A stretch of 64,000 nt of DNA. Source: Alteromonas macleodii. GTDB taxonomy: Bacteria; Pseudomonadota; Gammaproteobacteria; Enterobacterales; Alteromonadaceae. The notes below the pieces were generated by a model. The model worked only from the letters and a program-made list of their open reading frames with translations. It was not told the DNA's origin and ran no database searches. A program made the position numbers and the translations under genes. Positions within the stretch are counted from its first letter, which is position 1; every line of letters begins with the position of its first letter. Shown in pieces: positions 28,445 through 37,640 of this stretch. The DNA lies in assembly GCF_903772925.1 (NCBI RefSeq), contig NZ_LR812090.1, positions 4,157,105-4,221,104 on the forward strand. Reading direction: 5' to 3'.

Positions 28445-29422
28445 ATGAAACGACTTTACCCCGATGTTACCTACTATGAAAACGGATTTATCGAAGTGGG
28501 AAGTGGGCATTCGCTTTACTTCGAGCAAAGTGGCAATCCAAACGGTATCCCCGTACTTTTTATTCACGGCGGACCTGGCGCAGGCTTACCCCCTAACTAC
28601 AAATGCTTTTTTGATAGCAACAAATATCGCATTATAGGTTATGAGCAACGTGGTTGCGGCCGCTCTACCCCCCTCGCTGATACGATAAACAACGACACTT
28701 GGTCTAATGTTGAAGATATAGAAGCACTACGAACTCACCTTTCTATACCAAAATTTTTACTATTCGGCGGCTCATGGGGCTCTACACTCGCCTTACTTTA
28801 TGCGCTCAAGTATACCTCGCGAGTAACAGGTCTCATTCTTCGCGGCGTATTTTTAGCCCGGCAAGAAGACAGAGATTGGTTTTTATCGCCAAATGGATGC
28901 GCAGCTCAGTTATTTCCTGAGTACTACCGCAAATTCACCAAGGATGTGCCTACACCGGTGACCTCAAGTGCAGTCTGCAGTTTTTATAGCGCAATGGTAC
29001 GCTCTAGCAATGATGTACTGCGCCACGCAGCCTTAAAACGCTGGTATCAATGGGAAGAGCGATTATCGCGCATTACTTTACCACCCGGCGTAGGTGACTC
29101 TACTGACAATTACCCCATGCAATTGGTCACTTGCCTAGCAACTTTGGAGTGCCACTTCCTTTCTAACAAGTGTTTTTTAGATGAAAACTACATCCTTGAA
29201 AACATTGATAAAATAAGTCATATTCCGGGCACTATTATTCACGGTCGCTACGATATGATATGTAAAACGGAAGCTGCTGAAGCACTTCACAAAGCATGGC
29301 CACAGAGCCAGTTACAAATCATCCCGGATGCGGGGCACAGCACATCCGAGCCCAGTATAGGATATGCTCTTTGCCGCGCTACTCGCGACATGTCACGCTT
29401 TATTCAGGAGTCATCAAAGTGA
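28445..29422 (+). CDS. pip: Proline iminopeptidase
   Basis: 325 residues, alpha/beta hydrolase of peptidase family S33, which removes N-terminal proline from peptides. Signature FIHGGPGAG (oxyanion), YEQRGCGRSTP, nucleophile elbow GGSWGSTLAL, and C-terminal acid/base in HGRYDMICK and PDAGHS. Length is typical. Its stop overlaps the dtd GTG start, so the two are translationally coupled. Confidence 0.95.
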   Translation: MKRLYPDVTYYENGFIEVGSGHSLYFEQSGNPNGIPVLFIHGGPGAGLPPNYKCFFDSNKYRIIGYEQRGCGRSTPLADTINNDTWSNVEDIEALRTHLSIPKFLLFGGSWGSTLALLYALKYTSRVTGLILRGVFLARQEDRDWFLSPNGCAAQLFPEYYRKFTKDVPTPVTSSAVCSFYSAMVRSSNDVLRHAALKRWYQWEERLSRITLPPGVGDSTDNYPMQLVTCLATLECHFLSNKCFLDENYILENIDKISHIPGTIIHGRYDMICKTEAAEALHKAWPQSQLQIIPDAGHSTSEPSIGYALCRATRDMSRFIQESSK

Positions 29423-29856
29423 TAGGACTTATCCAACGGGTATCAGAAGCTAATGTAGCTGTAGACGGTAACGTTATTGGTGAGATTGGCAAAGGCATGT
29501 TAGTGCTGTTAGGTGTTGAAAAGGAAGACAGCGAAGCGCAAATAGAGAAGCTTGCAAATAAACTGTGTCGGTATCGCATGTTTAGCGATGAAGATGGCAA
29601 AATGAATTTAAATATTGAGCAAGTCGATGGCGAAATACTGGTGGTATCTCAGTTCACGCTTGTTGCAGACACTCAAAAAGGGAACCGTCCAGGCTTCTCT
29701 CGCGGTGCATCCCCAGAGCATGGTCAAGCTATCTATGAACAATTTGTGCAGGCCCTTAAAAATAAAGGCATGAAAGTAGCCACAGGCGAGTTCGGTGCAG
29801 ATATGCAAGTTGGCCTTATTAACGACGGGCCAGTTACTTTTCAGTTCAATGTCTAA
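29419..29856 (+). CDS. dtd: D-aminoacyl-tRNA deacylase
   Basis: 145 residues from GTG 29419, the same length as E. coli Dtd. It removes D-amino acids from mischarged tRNA. The start IGLIQRVSEANVAVDGNVIG, the SQFTL motif (VVSQFTLVADTQKGNRPGFS) and the GAxMQV/NDGPVT segment (GADMQVGLINDGPVTFQF) are diagnostic. It overlaps pip by 4 bases. Confidence 0.97.
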   Translation: MIGLIQRVSEANVAVDGNVIGEIGKGMLVLLGVEKEDSEAQIEKLANKLCRYRMFSDEDGKMNLNIEQVDGEILVVSQFTLVADTQKGNRPGFSRGASPEHGQAIYEQFVQALKNKGMKVATGEFGADMQVGLINDGPVTFQFNV

Positions 29857-30103
29857 GAGCTCACGGGGCGCGCCTCGCTGCGCTAGGCGGCTGAACCTTT
29901 ATTTTTACCAGCTAGGCGAAGGCGATAAGGGCAATCCTCGCTTTTTAGTCCGTAACTGTTAGGTCCGCAACTGTTAGGTCCATCAGTTTACAGGTAACTG
30001 TGTACTTCTTCGGCATTCCAAGTTTGCTTACACAATTAAACTTGTACCTCATGGGTTCTTACGTTTAAATACTCCTTCATTCATTTAAGAAGGTCGGTTT
30101 ATT

Positions 30104-31018
30104 GTGTACAAGGTAGTTACGCCAAAAAGCGACGCCGAATTTGAAGCCTATTTTCATTTTCGATGGGAGCACTTACGCCAACCATGGAATTTCCCTCCCG
30201 GCTCTGAGAAAGACGAATATGAACAGGTCGCAGAGCATCGTATTATTACCAACCGTAAGAACGAAATTGTAGCCTGTGGTCGTGTTCATTTAAACACTGC
30301 TGAGGAAGCACAAATTCGTCATATCGCGGTACATCAGGACCATCAACGCAAAGGCTTAGGTCAGATGATAATGGCAGCGCTGGAAAACGTTGCCAAAGAC
30401 TTAGGTGCTGAGCGAGCAGTGACAAATAGCCGCGAAATATCTATCGACTTTTTTAGTGCGTGTGGTTTTGAAATTGAGCGTGAAGCCCCTAACGAATTAG
30501 GTATGCTTAAACGCCAGCAAATGGTTAAGAAATTCACTGAAAACAATTCCTTAATACTACACCCTAAATGGTGTAAATCGCTGCAGGAAACGTGGTCAGA
30601 GACCATACCTATTACTGAGCACATGGGTATAAAACTATACCAGTATACCGGGCGCACCCTTGAAACCCGCGCTTCGCTGAATAAAAATATTAATATTCAC
30701 GGCACCATGTTTGCGGGCAGTATTTTCTCTTTAGCTACACTTACCGGCTGGGGCATGATTTACTTGCAGCTTAAAGAGCGTGGATTAGACGGTGACATTG
30801 TATTAGGCGATGGTGATATCCATTACCACAAGCCGATCACTATGAAGCCAAGGGCCATCTGTAATATCGAAACCTTATCGGGTAAGTTTAAGCCGCTAGA
30901 AAACGACAACAAAGCGCGGTTTGAATTGAGTGTGGCTATTTTAGATGGCGATACGCCGGTAGCCGAGTTTGACGGTGTCTTCTACGTTCTTCCCCCCTCT
31001 AAAAACGAAGAAGAGTAG
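30104..31018 (+). CDS. fabY: FabY/YiiD-like GNAT plus hotdog-thioesterase fusion
   Basis: 304 residues in two domains. Residues 1-~145 are a GNAT acetyltransferase fold (CoA-binding region AVHQDHQRKGLGQMIMAAL). Residues ~155-300 are a YiiD C-terminal hotdog domain (NINIHGTMFAGSIFSLATL). The E. coli relative YiiD/FabY acts at initiation of fatty acid synthesis. It starts at GTG 30104 with AGGT upstream. The location downstream of dtd matches E. coli gene order. A partly repeated 15-base sequence related to TTAGGTCCGCAACTG lies upstream (~29945-29986) without known role. Confidence 0.88.
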   Translation: MYKVVTPKSDAEFEAYFHFRWEHLRQPWNFPPGSEKDEYEQVAEHRIITNRKNEIVACGRVHLNTAEEAQIRHIAVHQDHQRKGLGQMIMAALENVAKDLGAERAVTNSREISIDFFSACGFEIEREAPNELGMLKRQQMVKKFTENNSLILHPKWCKSLQETWSETIPITEHMGIKLYQYTGRTLETRASLNKNINIHGTMFAGSIFSLATLTGWGMIYLQLKERGLDGDIVLGDGDIHYHKPITMKPRAICNIETLSGKFKPLENDNKARFELSVAILDGDTPVAEFDGVFYVLPPSKNEEE

Positions 31019-31063
31019 CGTTGCGGGCTCTCGCTTTGCCACTAGCGATAAAAATCTACACAT

Positions 31064-31092
31064 AAAAAAAGCGCCTTGAAGGCGCTTTTTTC
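31064..31092. terminator. Intrinsic terminator after fabY
   Basis: A-tract, GCGCCTT/AAGGCGC stem, T-tract. It lies just outside the left end of the IS element. Confidence 0.88.
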
Positions 31093-31152
31093 AAAGTTTA
31101 TGACCCATCCTAAATAACGTTGACACTTTTCAAACTTAATTTGGAGAGTGTA

Positions 31153-31542
31153 ATGAAATCAAATAGCAAAAGAACTCAACGCGATTATTCCCTCGCTTTT
31201 AAACTGGCCGTTGTAGACCAAGTTGAAAAAGGCGAATTCACATATAAACAAGCACAAGACCACTACGGAATTCAGGGGTGTTCAACGGTTTTAGTTTGGC
31301 TTCGTAAGCATGGTCGTCTAAATTGGACGGATGGTACACCTAAGCTTCTTAAACGAGGTAACTGCGTGGATAAGTCCAAAATAGAGCTCACTCCAGAACA
31401 GCGTATTAAAGCTCTGGAGAAAGAGCTTGCTGATACGAAAATGAAAGCTGATTTCTTTGAAGCCGTCGTGAATGTTCTTGAAACTGATTATGGAGTAAGC
31501 GTTGTAAAAAAGCGCAAAAGAAAGTCATCCAGGAAAAAGTGA
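31153..31542 (+). CDS. IS3-family transposase OrfA (helix-turn-helix)
   Basis: 129 residues from ATG 31153 with GGAGAG upstream. The N-terminal helix-turn-helix binds the element ends (RDYSLAFKLAVVDQVEKGEF, then YGIQGCSTVLVWLRKHG). A leucine-zipper-like coiled coil follows (LTPEQRIKALEKELADTKMK). The slippery A AAA AAG sits near its 3' end, so some ribosomes should continue into orfB. Confidence 0.92.
   Translation: MKSNSKRTQRDYSLAFKLAVVDQVEKGEFTYKQAQDHYGIQGCSTVLVWLRKHGRLNWTDGTPKLLKRGNCVDKSKIELTPEQRIKALEKELADTKMKADFFEAVVNVLETDYGVSVVKKRKRKSSRKK
31506..31512 (+). promoter_or_regulatory. -1 ribosomal frameshift site (A AAA AAG)
   Basis: The heptamer is in the correct phase of the orfA frame (GTA AAA AAG), and the -1 frame is open from here into orfB. 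This is the canonical way IS3 elements make the OrfAB transposase. Confidence 0.75.
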
Positions 31543-32357
31543 TAGACGGGGTTTCCGTAGCCAAAGCTTGTCGTTATCTGAAGATTTCTCGTCAGGCTTA
31601 CTACCAACACTGCGCTCGCTCACTCAAGCGCGAAGCGCATGAGGCTAGGGTCATTCAATTCGTACGTCAGGAGCGAATGATTCAGCCTCGTATCGGTACT
31701 AGGAAACTACAGTATCTTCTTGCGCTCGTAAAAATAGATATTGGTAGGGATCATCTCTTTAATTTACTAAGAGAAAGGCGTCTACTGGTCCCGACAAAGC
31801 GTGCCTATCACAAAACAACGAATAGTCATCATCGGTTCCGCTGTCATCCCAACCTCATTAAAGCGGGGTTAAAAGCCGATAAACCCAATCAGCTATGGGT
31901 AGCGGATATCACGTACTTACCGACGCGAAGTGGAGAGAGTTATGTGAGTCTCATTACAGATGCTTACTCAAGGAAGATTGTGGGCTATCAGGTTGACGAT
32001 AACATGCGAACGCAGTCAGTAAAGCAAGCATTTACTCAAGCGCTTAAACAAAAAAGTACGAACGAAAAGCTCGTACATCATTCTGACAGAGGTATACAGT
32101 ATTGCTCAGAAGAGTATCAAAAACTCCATAGAAAACATGATGTACAGTGCTCAATGACAGATGGCTACGACTGCTATCAAAACGCCCTTGCAGAACGGAT
32201 AAACGGTATCCTTAAAAATGAATACTTACTCCATAAGCCAAGAGATTTAGAAGAAGCGAGAAAAATGGTTGCAGAGTCAGTAGCAATCTATAATGGTAGG
32301 CGGCCACATCTGGCCCTTAAATACAAAACGCCCGATGAAATACATCGGGCGTTTTAA
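31539..32357 (+). CDS. IS3-family transposase OrfB (DDE integrase domain)
   Basis: 272 residues as read from GTG 31539, but probably made mainly as the C-terminal part of an OrfAB frameshift fusion. Catalytic triad is visible: D in LWVADITYLPT, D in VHHSDRGIQY and E in NALAERINGILKNEYL. The overlap with orfA is 4 bases. The 3' end doubles as a terminator hairpin. The element looks competent for transposition. Confidence 0.93.
   Translation: MIDGVSVAKACRYLKISRQAYYQHCARSLKREAHEARVIQFVRQERMIQPRIGTRKLQYLLALVKIDIGRDHLFNLLRERRLLVPTKRAYHKTTNSHHRFRCHPNLIKAGLKADKPNQLWVADITYLPTRSGESYVSLITDAYSRKIVGYQVDDNMRTQSVKQAFTQALKQKSTNEKLVHHSDRGIQYCSEEYQKLHRKHDVQCSMTDGYDCYQNALAERINGILKNEYLLHKPRDLEEARKMVAESVAIYNGRRPHLALKYKTPDEIHRAF
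32326..32355 (+). terminator. Hairpin at the 3' end of the IS transposase
   Basis: AAAACGCCCGATG / CATCGGGCGTTTT with a 5-base loop overlaps the end of orfB and could stop transcription leaving the element in either direction. Confidence 0.65.
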
Positions 32358-32424
32358 CCGAAATAAGTGTCAACCTATTTCAGGACTAGTCATTAGCTTT
32401 TGTGCAAGCTATTTACTGTGCGTA

Positions 32425-33279
32425 CTACGCAACCATAGCAGCTTGAAGTTTTTTCATCGCGTTCTTTTCAATTTGACGAACACGTTCTGCAGACACCTGG
32501 TATTTATCAGCTAAATCTTGCAGCGTAATCTTATTGTCTGCTAACCAACGGGTTTCGATGATGTCTTGGCTACGCTCGTCTAGCGTTTTAATTGCTGAAT
32601 ACAAACGCTTGCTCGCCGCTGTATCCCAATCATTGTTAATCACATCAGTTTCAACGTCTGAAGACTTGTCCTCTAGGTATTGAACTGGTGCGAAATTACC
32701 TGTTTCATCTTCATCTGCAGTTAAGTCAAACGCTTGGTCCTGAGAACTCATACGTGCTTCCATTTGAAGCACTTCTTTCGTACTCACACCTAATTCATCT
32801 GCAACGGTTTGCACTTCAGCATGAGTAAACCAACCAAGACGCTTTTTCGCCTTACGAAGGTTAAAGAACAGTTTACGCTGCGCTTTAGTTGTCGCAACTT
32901 TAACTATTCTCCAGTTTTTAAGTACAAACTCGTGAATTTCTGCCTTGATCCAATGAACCGCGAAAGAAACCAAACGCACGCCCACTGTAGGGTCGAAACG
33001 CTTAACGGCTTTCATCAGACCGATGTTACCTTCTTGAATTAAGTCGGCTTGTGGTAAGCCATAACCTGAGTAAGATTTTGCAATGTGCACTACAAAACGA
33101 AGGTGTGACATTACTAGCTTACGAGCGGCTTGTAAGTCTTCGTCTTCGCGAAGGCGCACTGCCAACTCGCGCTCTTCCTCAGCGCTAAGCATATCAATGC
33201 TGCTTACAGCTTGAATGTAGCCTTCAATGCTACCGCTGTGTGGCACTGACAGGGCCATAGATTGCAAATTGTTGCTCAT
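32425..33279 (-). CDS. rpoH: RpoH, heat-shock sigma factor sigma-32
   Basis: 284 residues (E. coli 284). It directs RNA polymerase to heat-shock promoters such as that of hslVU at 18.5 kb. Region 2 ([35 protein letters not shown]), the RpoH box QRKLFFNLR and region 4.2 ([20 protein letters not shown]) are clear. In E. coli it directly follows ftsYEX; here two EAL-HDOD genes lie between. Its 3' flank carries the IS element. Confidence 0.97.
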   Translation of the reverse strand: MSNNLQSMALSVPHSGSIEGYIQAVSSIDMLSAEEERELAVRLREDEDLQAARKLVMSHLRFVVHIAKSYSGYGLPQADLIQEGNIGLMKAVKRFDPTVGVRLVSFAVHWIKAEIHEFVLKNWRIVKVATTKAQRKLFFNLRKAKKRLGWFTHAEVQTVADELGVSTKEVLQMEARMSSQDQAFDLTADEDETGNFAPVQYLEDKSSDVETDVINNDWDTAASKRLYSAIKTLDERSQDIIETRWLADNKITLQDLADKYQVSAERVRQIEKNAMKKLQAAMVA

Positions 33280-33953
33280 TGTTCACCTCATTTATTGCCG
33301 CTTCATATTAGCAAAGTAACTGAAGCTGCGCGAGACCTAATTAAGATATGAAGTCTAACCGATATGTAGGTATAGTGACTATTTCTACAATATCAAGACC
33401 TAGAATAAGAAAAAAAGTTCAACTTTAAGAAAGAACTATTCATTTAGCGCTCTTTCAGCCAAAACCTCTCACCATTCCTTATGAGCGCAAGCTCTTTTAA
33501 CTTCATACTCCACTAACGCCACATCCGTTCAATGATTGGCCTGCATTTAGTGGTAGTCGGGTAGGTCATCTAACCACAACGACATTGTACTTTAATTACA
33601 TAGCAAGAATTAAAAGCTAATCTCACTGGTATGAATTCTAACGTTTATACGCTACCTACATCGGCGATAACGTAAATATTAGCAATCAGCTTTCTTAGCG
33701 TTCTTTTAAACGCTTGCTGTAGTGCCATACCTTGATTAGCTGTAGTGCCATACCTTGATTAGCTGTAGTGCCATACCTTGATTATATGAGCATTTTAAAC
33801 CTTGCTTTTCTCTTCGGAAATTGAAAATATTAGATTGTATTAATCGATTTTGCACTACGACCGCTGCATGGCATTTTCCAGACAACAACAATAAAAAACT
33901 GGAAGGGAAATACTTAAGGAAGGAGTAAGGCAAGTAAAGCAAAGAGGAACTTA
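33280..33953. other. Intergenic region, rpoH to EAL-HDOD gene
   Basis: 674 bases between divergent genes, no convincing ORF. The rpoH side should hold rpoH promoters. The centre-right holds three 23-base tandem repeats (33716-33784). Confidence 0.5.
33716..33784 (+). repeat. Three perfect 23-base tandem repeats
   Basis: Unit GCTGTAGTGCCATACCTTGATTA, contiguous copies at 33716-33738, 33739-33761 and 33762-33784 with no visible mismatches. They sit 170 bases upstream of the EAL-HDOD start. No spacers, so not CRISPR. A regulator array or recent slippage product are both possible. Confidence 0.95.
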
Positions 33954-35180
33954 ATGTTTGCTTACGTCGCTAGACAACCCATATTTGATGTAAATCGAGA
34001 GGTTTACGCTTACGAACTGCTTTTTCGCGTGGGCGAGGAAAATTGCTTTCCAGATATCCCTCCCGATGAAGCTACCTCGAAAATTCTCACTTCTACTCAC
34101 TTAAGCTTAGGCATTGAAGAAATTACCGGTGACAAAAAAGCGTTCATCAATTTTCATCGAGATACGCTAATGTTTCGCTTTCCCACGTCGTTAGATGCTG
34201 ACAAAGTTGTAATCGAAATCGTCGAAACGGTAGAGGTAGATGACGCCTTAGTTGCAGCGTGTAAACATATCCGAGGATTGGGTTACCCGATTGCGCTAGA
34301 TGATTATGACATGAAGGGAAAATGGGAAGCCTTCATTCCATTCACCAGTGTGGTGAAAATTGATATCACCGAAATTTCTCACGATAAAATCCCCGCCTTG
34401 GTAGCGCGTTTCAAAGCAAACAGAATCAAACTAGTGGCCGAAAAGATTGAAACCTATGAAGAATTCCATAAGTTCAAAGAAATGGGGTTTGATTATTTTC
34501 AAGGCTATTTTCTTGCTAAGCCGGAAATCGTTAGGCATAGGAAGTTGGGGCCAAGCAGCTTAACTATGATGGAGCTGCTCACCTTAAGCAGCCAACCTAA
34601 GCTTAATTTCGATGACGTGAATAAGATTATTGAAAGAGATCCATCGCTTACCTACCTGCTGCTGCGCTTTATCAATAACCCGATGGTAAATAAGCGCCAT
34701 AAGATAACGTCACTTAAGCATGCGCTAACCTTTATGGGTGAAGTAGAAGTGAAGAAATTTATATCTTTACTCGCTCTTGCCAACTTAAGCGATGGTCAAC
34801 CCACCGAATTGATGCAGATGGCACTGGTTCGTGCGAAATTTTGTGAGTTAGTGTTTACCCAACTCGAGACGTCTGACAATACGCTGAAAGGCTTCCTTAC
34901 TGGACTATTGTCTTTGCTTGACGCCATGATGGAGCAACGTATTGATGATCTGGTAAGCAAGGTACCAATCAGTGATGATGTTAAGGGCGCGCTTTGCGGT
35001 ACTCCCGGTATGCTGCGTAATTGCTTGACGCTTGTTCAATATTTTGAACGAGCTAAGTGGGCTGGAGTTAAGCAATTTGCGACAAAATATGAAATGAAAC
35101 AAAGCCAATTACACAGCTACTACAATGAAGCAATAAAGTGGGCAAAACACATTCATAACGCGGCATTGAAAGATGATTAA
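33954..35180 (+). CDS. EAL-HDOD signalling protein
   Basis: 408 residues. EAL domain (~1-200) keeps most c-di-GMP phosphodiesterase landmarks: YELLFR (Glu), INFHRDTL (Asn), VIEIVET (Glu), ALDDYDMKG (Asp-Asp), VVKIDI (Lys/Asp), VAEKIE (Glu) and FQGYFLAKP. The HDOD domain (~205-400, LRFINNPMVNKRHKITSLKHAL) lacks HD-hydrolase metal ligands and usually mediates protein interactions. Such proteins are YuxH-like and regulate motility or biofilm in relatives. First of two adjacent paralogues between rpoH and ftsX. Confidence 0.9.
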   Translation: MFAYVARQPIFDVNREVYAYELLFRVGEENCFPDIPPDEATSKILTSTHLSLGIEEITGDKKAFINFHRDTLMFRFPTSLDADKVVIEIVETVEVDDALVAACKHIRGLGYPIALDDYDMKGKWEAFIPFTSVVKIDITEISHDKIPALVARFKANRIKLVAEKIETYEEFHKFKEMGFDYFQGYFLAKPEIVRHRKLGPSSLTMMELLTLSSQPKLNFDDVNKIIERDPSLTYLLLRFINNPMVNKRHKITSLKHALTFMGEVEVKKFISLLALANLSDGQPTELMQMALVRAKFCELVFTQLETSDNTLKGFLTGLLSLLDAMMEQRIDDLVSKVPISDDVKGALCGTPGMLRNCLTLVQYFERAKWAGVKQFATKYEMKQSQLHSYYNEAIKWAKHIHNAALKDD

Positions 35181-35334
35181 CCAGCTTAATAAAAGAATGG
35201 TTTTTTAAAATAATCATTGATTTGTTGTTAGATTATACCTACATATCATAGACTAGGGTGTGGGATTAATTTTTTCTAAGCCCATTTGATACCAACAAAA
35301 ACCTCGTCAAACCATGTTGCCTCAGGATTAGTTT

Positions 35335-36570
35335 ATGTTTGCGTTCATAGCTCGCCAGCCTATTTTAGACAAAAGCAAAAACGTATTTGCCTATGAACTC
35401 TTGTTCAGGGATGGTAAGTCTGGCGCATACCCAGAACACAGCGACCAAAAAGCTAAGTATATTTCTGAACATTTTCATCCGCTAGGGCTTGACGATATAA
35501 GCGGTGAGAAAACATCCTTTATCACATTCTCATCTGATACCATTATTTCGCGCTTTCCAACTTCGCTCAATCCAGAGTCGGTCGTTGTTGAACTTGCCGA
35601 CCCTACCGATAACGCGAACGGTCTGTATGAAGCTTGTCAGCACATCAAACAGCTTGGCTTTAAGCTCGCCATCGACGACCCTATGATGGTAGGCGCAACC
35701 CATGATGTCTTCCCTCTTATCGACATAGTAAAAGTAGACGTCACTAAAACTCGCTTTGAAACCATCGAAAAGCACATCCCCCGCTATCATGATGCTAACG
35801 TGAAACTTGTTGCTGAGCAGGTTGATACCCAAGATAACTTCGCTACTTGTGTAGACTTAGGCTTCGACTTCTTCCAAGGCTATTTCTTTTCACAGCCTGA
35901 AGCGCGCATACTTAAGCAGCTTCCAGCCTCTAAAATGAATATCGTAGATTTGATGGGAGAGAGTTCAAGTACTAGCTTTGATGTTGAGCGCATTAGCCAA
36001 ATTATTGAACGCGACGCCACGCTTAGTTTCTTATTGCTAAAGTTTATTAATAACCCAACCATCAATAAGCGTTACAAAATTACTTCGTTGAAGCATGCCC
36101 TAAATTACATGGGTGAAGTTGAAATTAAGAAATTCATCGCGTTATTAAGTTTGACTAATTTAGGCGATGAAAAGCCCTTAGAAATCATTCATATGTCACT
36201 CGTACGCGCCAAGTTTTTTGATTTACTGGCCGAGCGCAGGGGCATTAAAAATAACCCGCCGATATCTTTCTTAGTTGGGCTATTTTCGTTACTTGAAGGT
36301 TTACTCGACCAGTCTATGACTGACATTGTTAAACAGCTTCCGCTGTCTGAAGAGGTGAACGACGCCTTGTTGGGCAAAAACCTAGAAATGAACAACTACA
36401 TGACGTTAGTTCGCGCCTTTGAGAGTGCTCTTTGGATGAACGTGATCAAGCAAGCAAAGTTGCTGAACATTGATCAAAAGCAACTACATATGCTGTACAA
36501 CCAAGCTATTACGTGGGGCAACGGTGTACGCAGTGCTATTTCTGCACACTACCCGCGCGCTACTGCTTAA
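35335..36570 (+). CDS. EAL-HDOD signalling protein, second paralogue
   Basis: 411 residues, clearly homologous along its whole length to the gene 154 bases upstream, hence a tandem duplication. The EAL part is more degraded: the Asn position reads FITFSSDTI and the ELxE position reads VVELADP. YELLFR, AIDDPMMVG and VKVDVT remain. So hydrolysis is doubtful and it may bind without cutting (inference). HDOD region ~205-405 (LKFINNPTINKRYKITSLKHAL) is well kept. Confidence 0.88.
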   Translation: MFAFIARQPILDKSKNVFAYELLFRDGKSGAYPEHSDQKAKYISEHFHPLGLDDISGEKTSFITFSSDTIISRFPTSLNPESVVVELADPTDNANGLYEACQHIKQLGFKLAIDDPMMVGATHDVFPLIDIVKVDVTKTRFETIEKHIPRYHDANVKLVAEQVDTQDNFATCVDLGFDFFQGYFFSQPEARILKQLPASKMNIVDLMGESSSTSFDVERISQIIERDATLSFLLLKFINNPTINKRYKITSLKHALNYMGEVEIKKFIALLSLTNLGDEKPLEIIHMSLVRAKFFDLLAERRGIKNNPPISFLVGLFSLLEGLLDQSMTDIVKQLPLSEEVNDALLGKNLEMNNYMTLVRAFESALWMNVIKQAKLLNIDQKQLHMLYNQAITWGNGVRSAISAHYPRATA

Positions 36571-36653
36571 CTATTAAAGATGCAAGGCGTTAGCCATTAG
36601 CTAGTTAGCACATACTGGTAAGCACAATAGCTAGAGATTTAATTTCATCACGT

Positions 36654-37640
36654 TTATTTGGGCTCAATCTCTTTGACGTGACGTTGCACTGAGATAAGGG
36701 AACCGAGCAAGCCTAATAGTACTGAAAGCCCTAGCATGGTTAGCAACGCTGAACCGGTCAGCCCAGTAATATTAAAATCTTTCTGATACATGGCAGCAAA
36801 TGTGGTTATGCTGCTATCCATCCACCACAAAATAATAATTACGGCAAACCACGCCATTAATCCGCCTAGTAAGCCATACCAAAAACCCGTGTATAAAAAA
36901 GGGCGGTGAATAAACGCATCGGTAGCTCCCACCAGCTTCATTACTACAATTTCATCGTATTTGTTGAGTATGTTCAGTCGGATAGTGTTACCAATAATGA
37001 GCACCACAGCGATAAACAAGAGCAACCCAATTAAAGTAACTAAGTCTCTTGCGATATCAATAACTGCGTACAAGCGCTCTAACCACTCAATATCGAGCTT
37101 GCCAATGTCTACTTCTCGCTGCTGGCGCAGCTTGTCTAACAGCGCTTTAGCAGCAGTAGGTGATGCATGTTTTTCACCAGGCGTAACCAGTACAACATCC
37201 GGCAGCGGATTTTTCTCCAGATACGCGATAGCATCGCCTAACCCAGATAAGTGCTGAAATTCCTTAAGTGCGTCATCGGCAGGAATGTAAACCACACTGT
37301 CTATTTCCGACCAGGTATTCAGTCTGGCGACTAGCTGTTGTGAGCTTGCAGCATTGATATTAGGCTTTAGAAAAAGAGAAATTTCTGATGCCTGGTCCCA
37401 GCCCGCGGTAATTTTCTCAGTGTTTTTTACCATGATATAAAGGGTGCTTGGCAAGGTTATGCTCAAACCCAGTACGCCAATTGTCATTAACGAGGCTAAG
37501 GGCTGTCGCCAAAGCTCACCAAGGCTAGACAAGGCTTGTCGCACATGGCTAACAAAGAACATGACGATAGTTTGTACCATGCCCACTTTTGCTGCAGATG
37601 CGCCTTGGGCGCGACCTTTAAATAAAATACTCAAGACCAC
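36654..37640 (-). CDS. ftsX: FtsX, cell division ABC transporter-like permease
   Basis: 328 residues. With FtsE it activates septal peptidoglycan amidases through EnvC-type partners. Four membrane segments: one near residue 55 (LASLMTIGVLGLSITLP) and three in the C-terminal half (LVTLIGLLLFIAVVLIIGNT and two more), enclosing a periplasmic domain. NKYDEIVVMKLVGATDAFI is the family signature. It overlaps ftsE by 10 bases. Confidence 0.96.
   Translation of the reverse strand: MVLSILFKGRAQGASAAKVGMVQTIVMFFVSHVRQALSSLGELWRQPLASLMTIGVLGLSITLPSTLYIMVKNTEKITAGWDQASEISLFLKPNINAASSQQLVARLNTWSEIDSVVYIPADDALKEFQHLSGLGDAIAYLEKNPLPDVVLVTPGEKHASPTAAKALLDKLRQQREVDIGKLDIEWLERLYAVIDIARDLVTLIGLLLFIAVVLIIGNTIRLNILNKYDEIVVMKLVGATDAFIHRPFLYTGFWYGLLGGLMAWFAVIIILWWMDSSITTFAAMYQKDFNITGLTGSALLTMLGLSVLLGLLGSLISVQRHVKEIEPK

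Larger units (their letters stand above)
31101..32392 (+). mobile_element. Intact IS3-family insertion sequence
   Basis: 1292 bases bounded by TG...CA and imperfect terminal inverted repeats sharing TGAC-N3-TCCT and GTTGACACTT. The direct repeat TTA flanks it on both sides (31098-31100 and 32393-32395), fitting a 3-base target duplication. It carries orfA and orfB in the -1 arrangement. It is inserted between the fabY terminator and the rpoH stop codon, where it disrupts no gene. Confidence 0.92.

Noticed and set aside
29945..29986. Short repeat related to TTAGGTCCGCAACTG upstream of fabY
   Set aside because: Only about two and a half imperfect copies; too weak to call a regulatory element.
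33716..33784. CRISPR-like repeat array
   Set aside because: The repeats are contiguous with no spacers and no cas genes are present.
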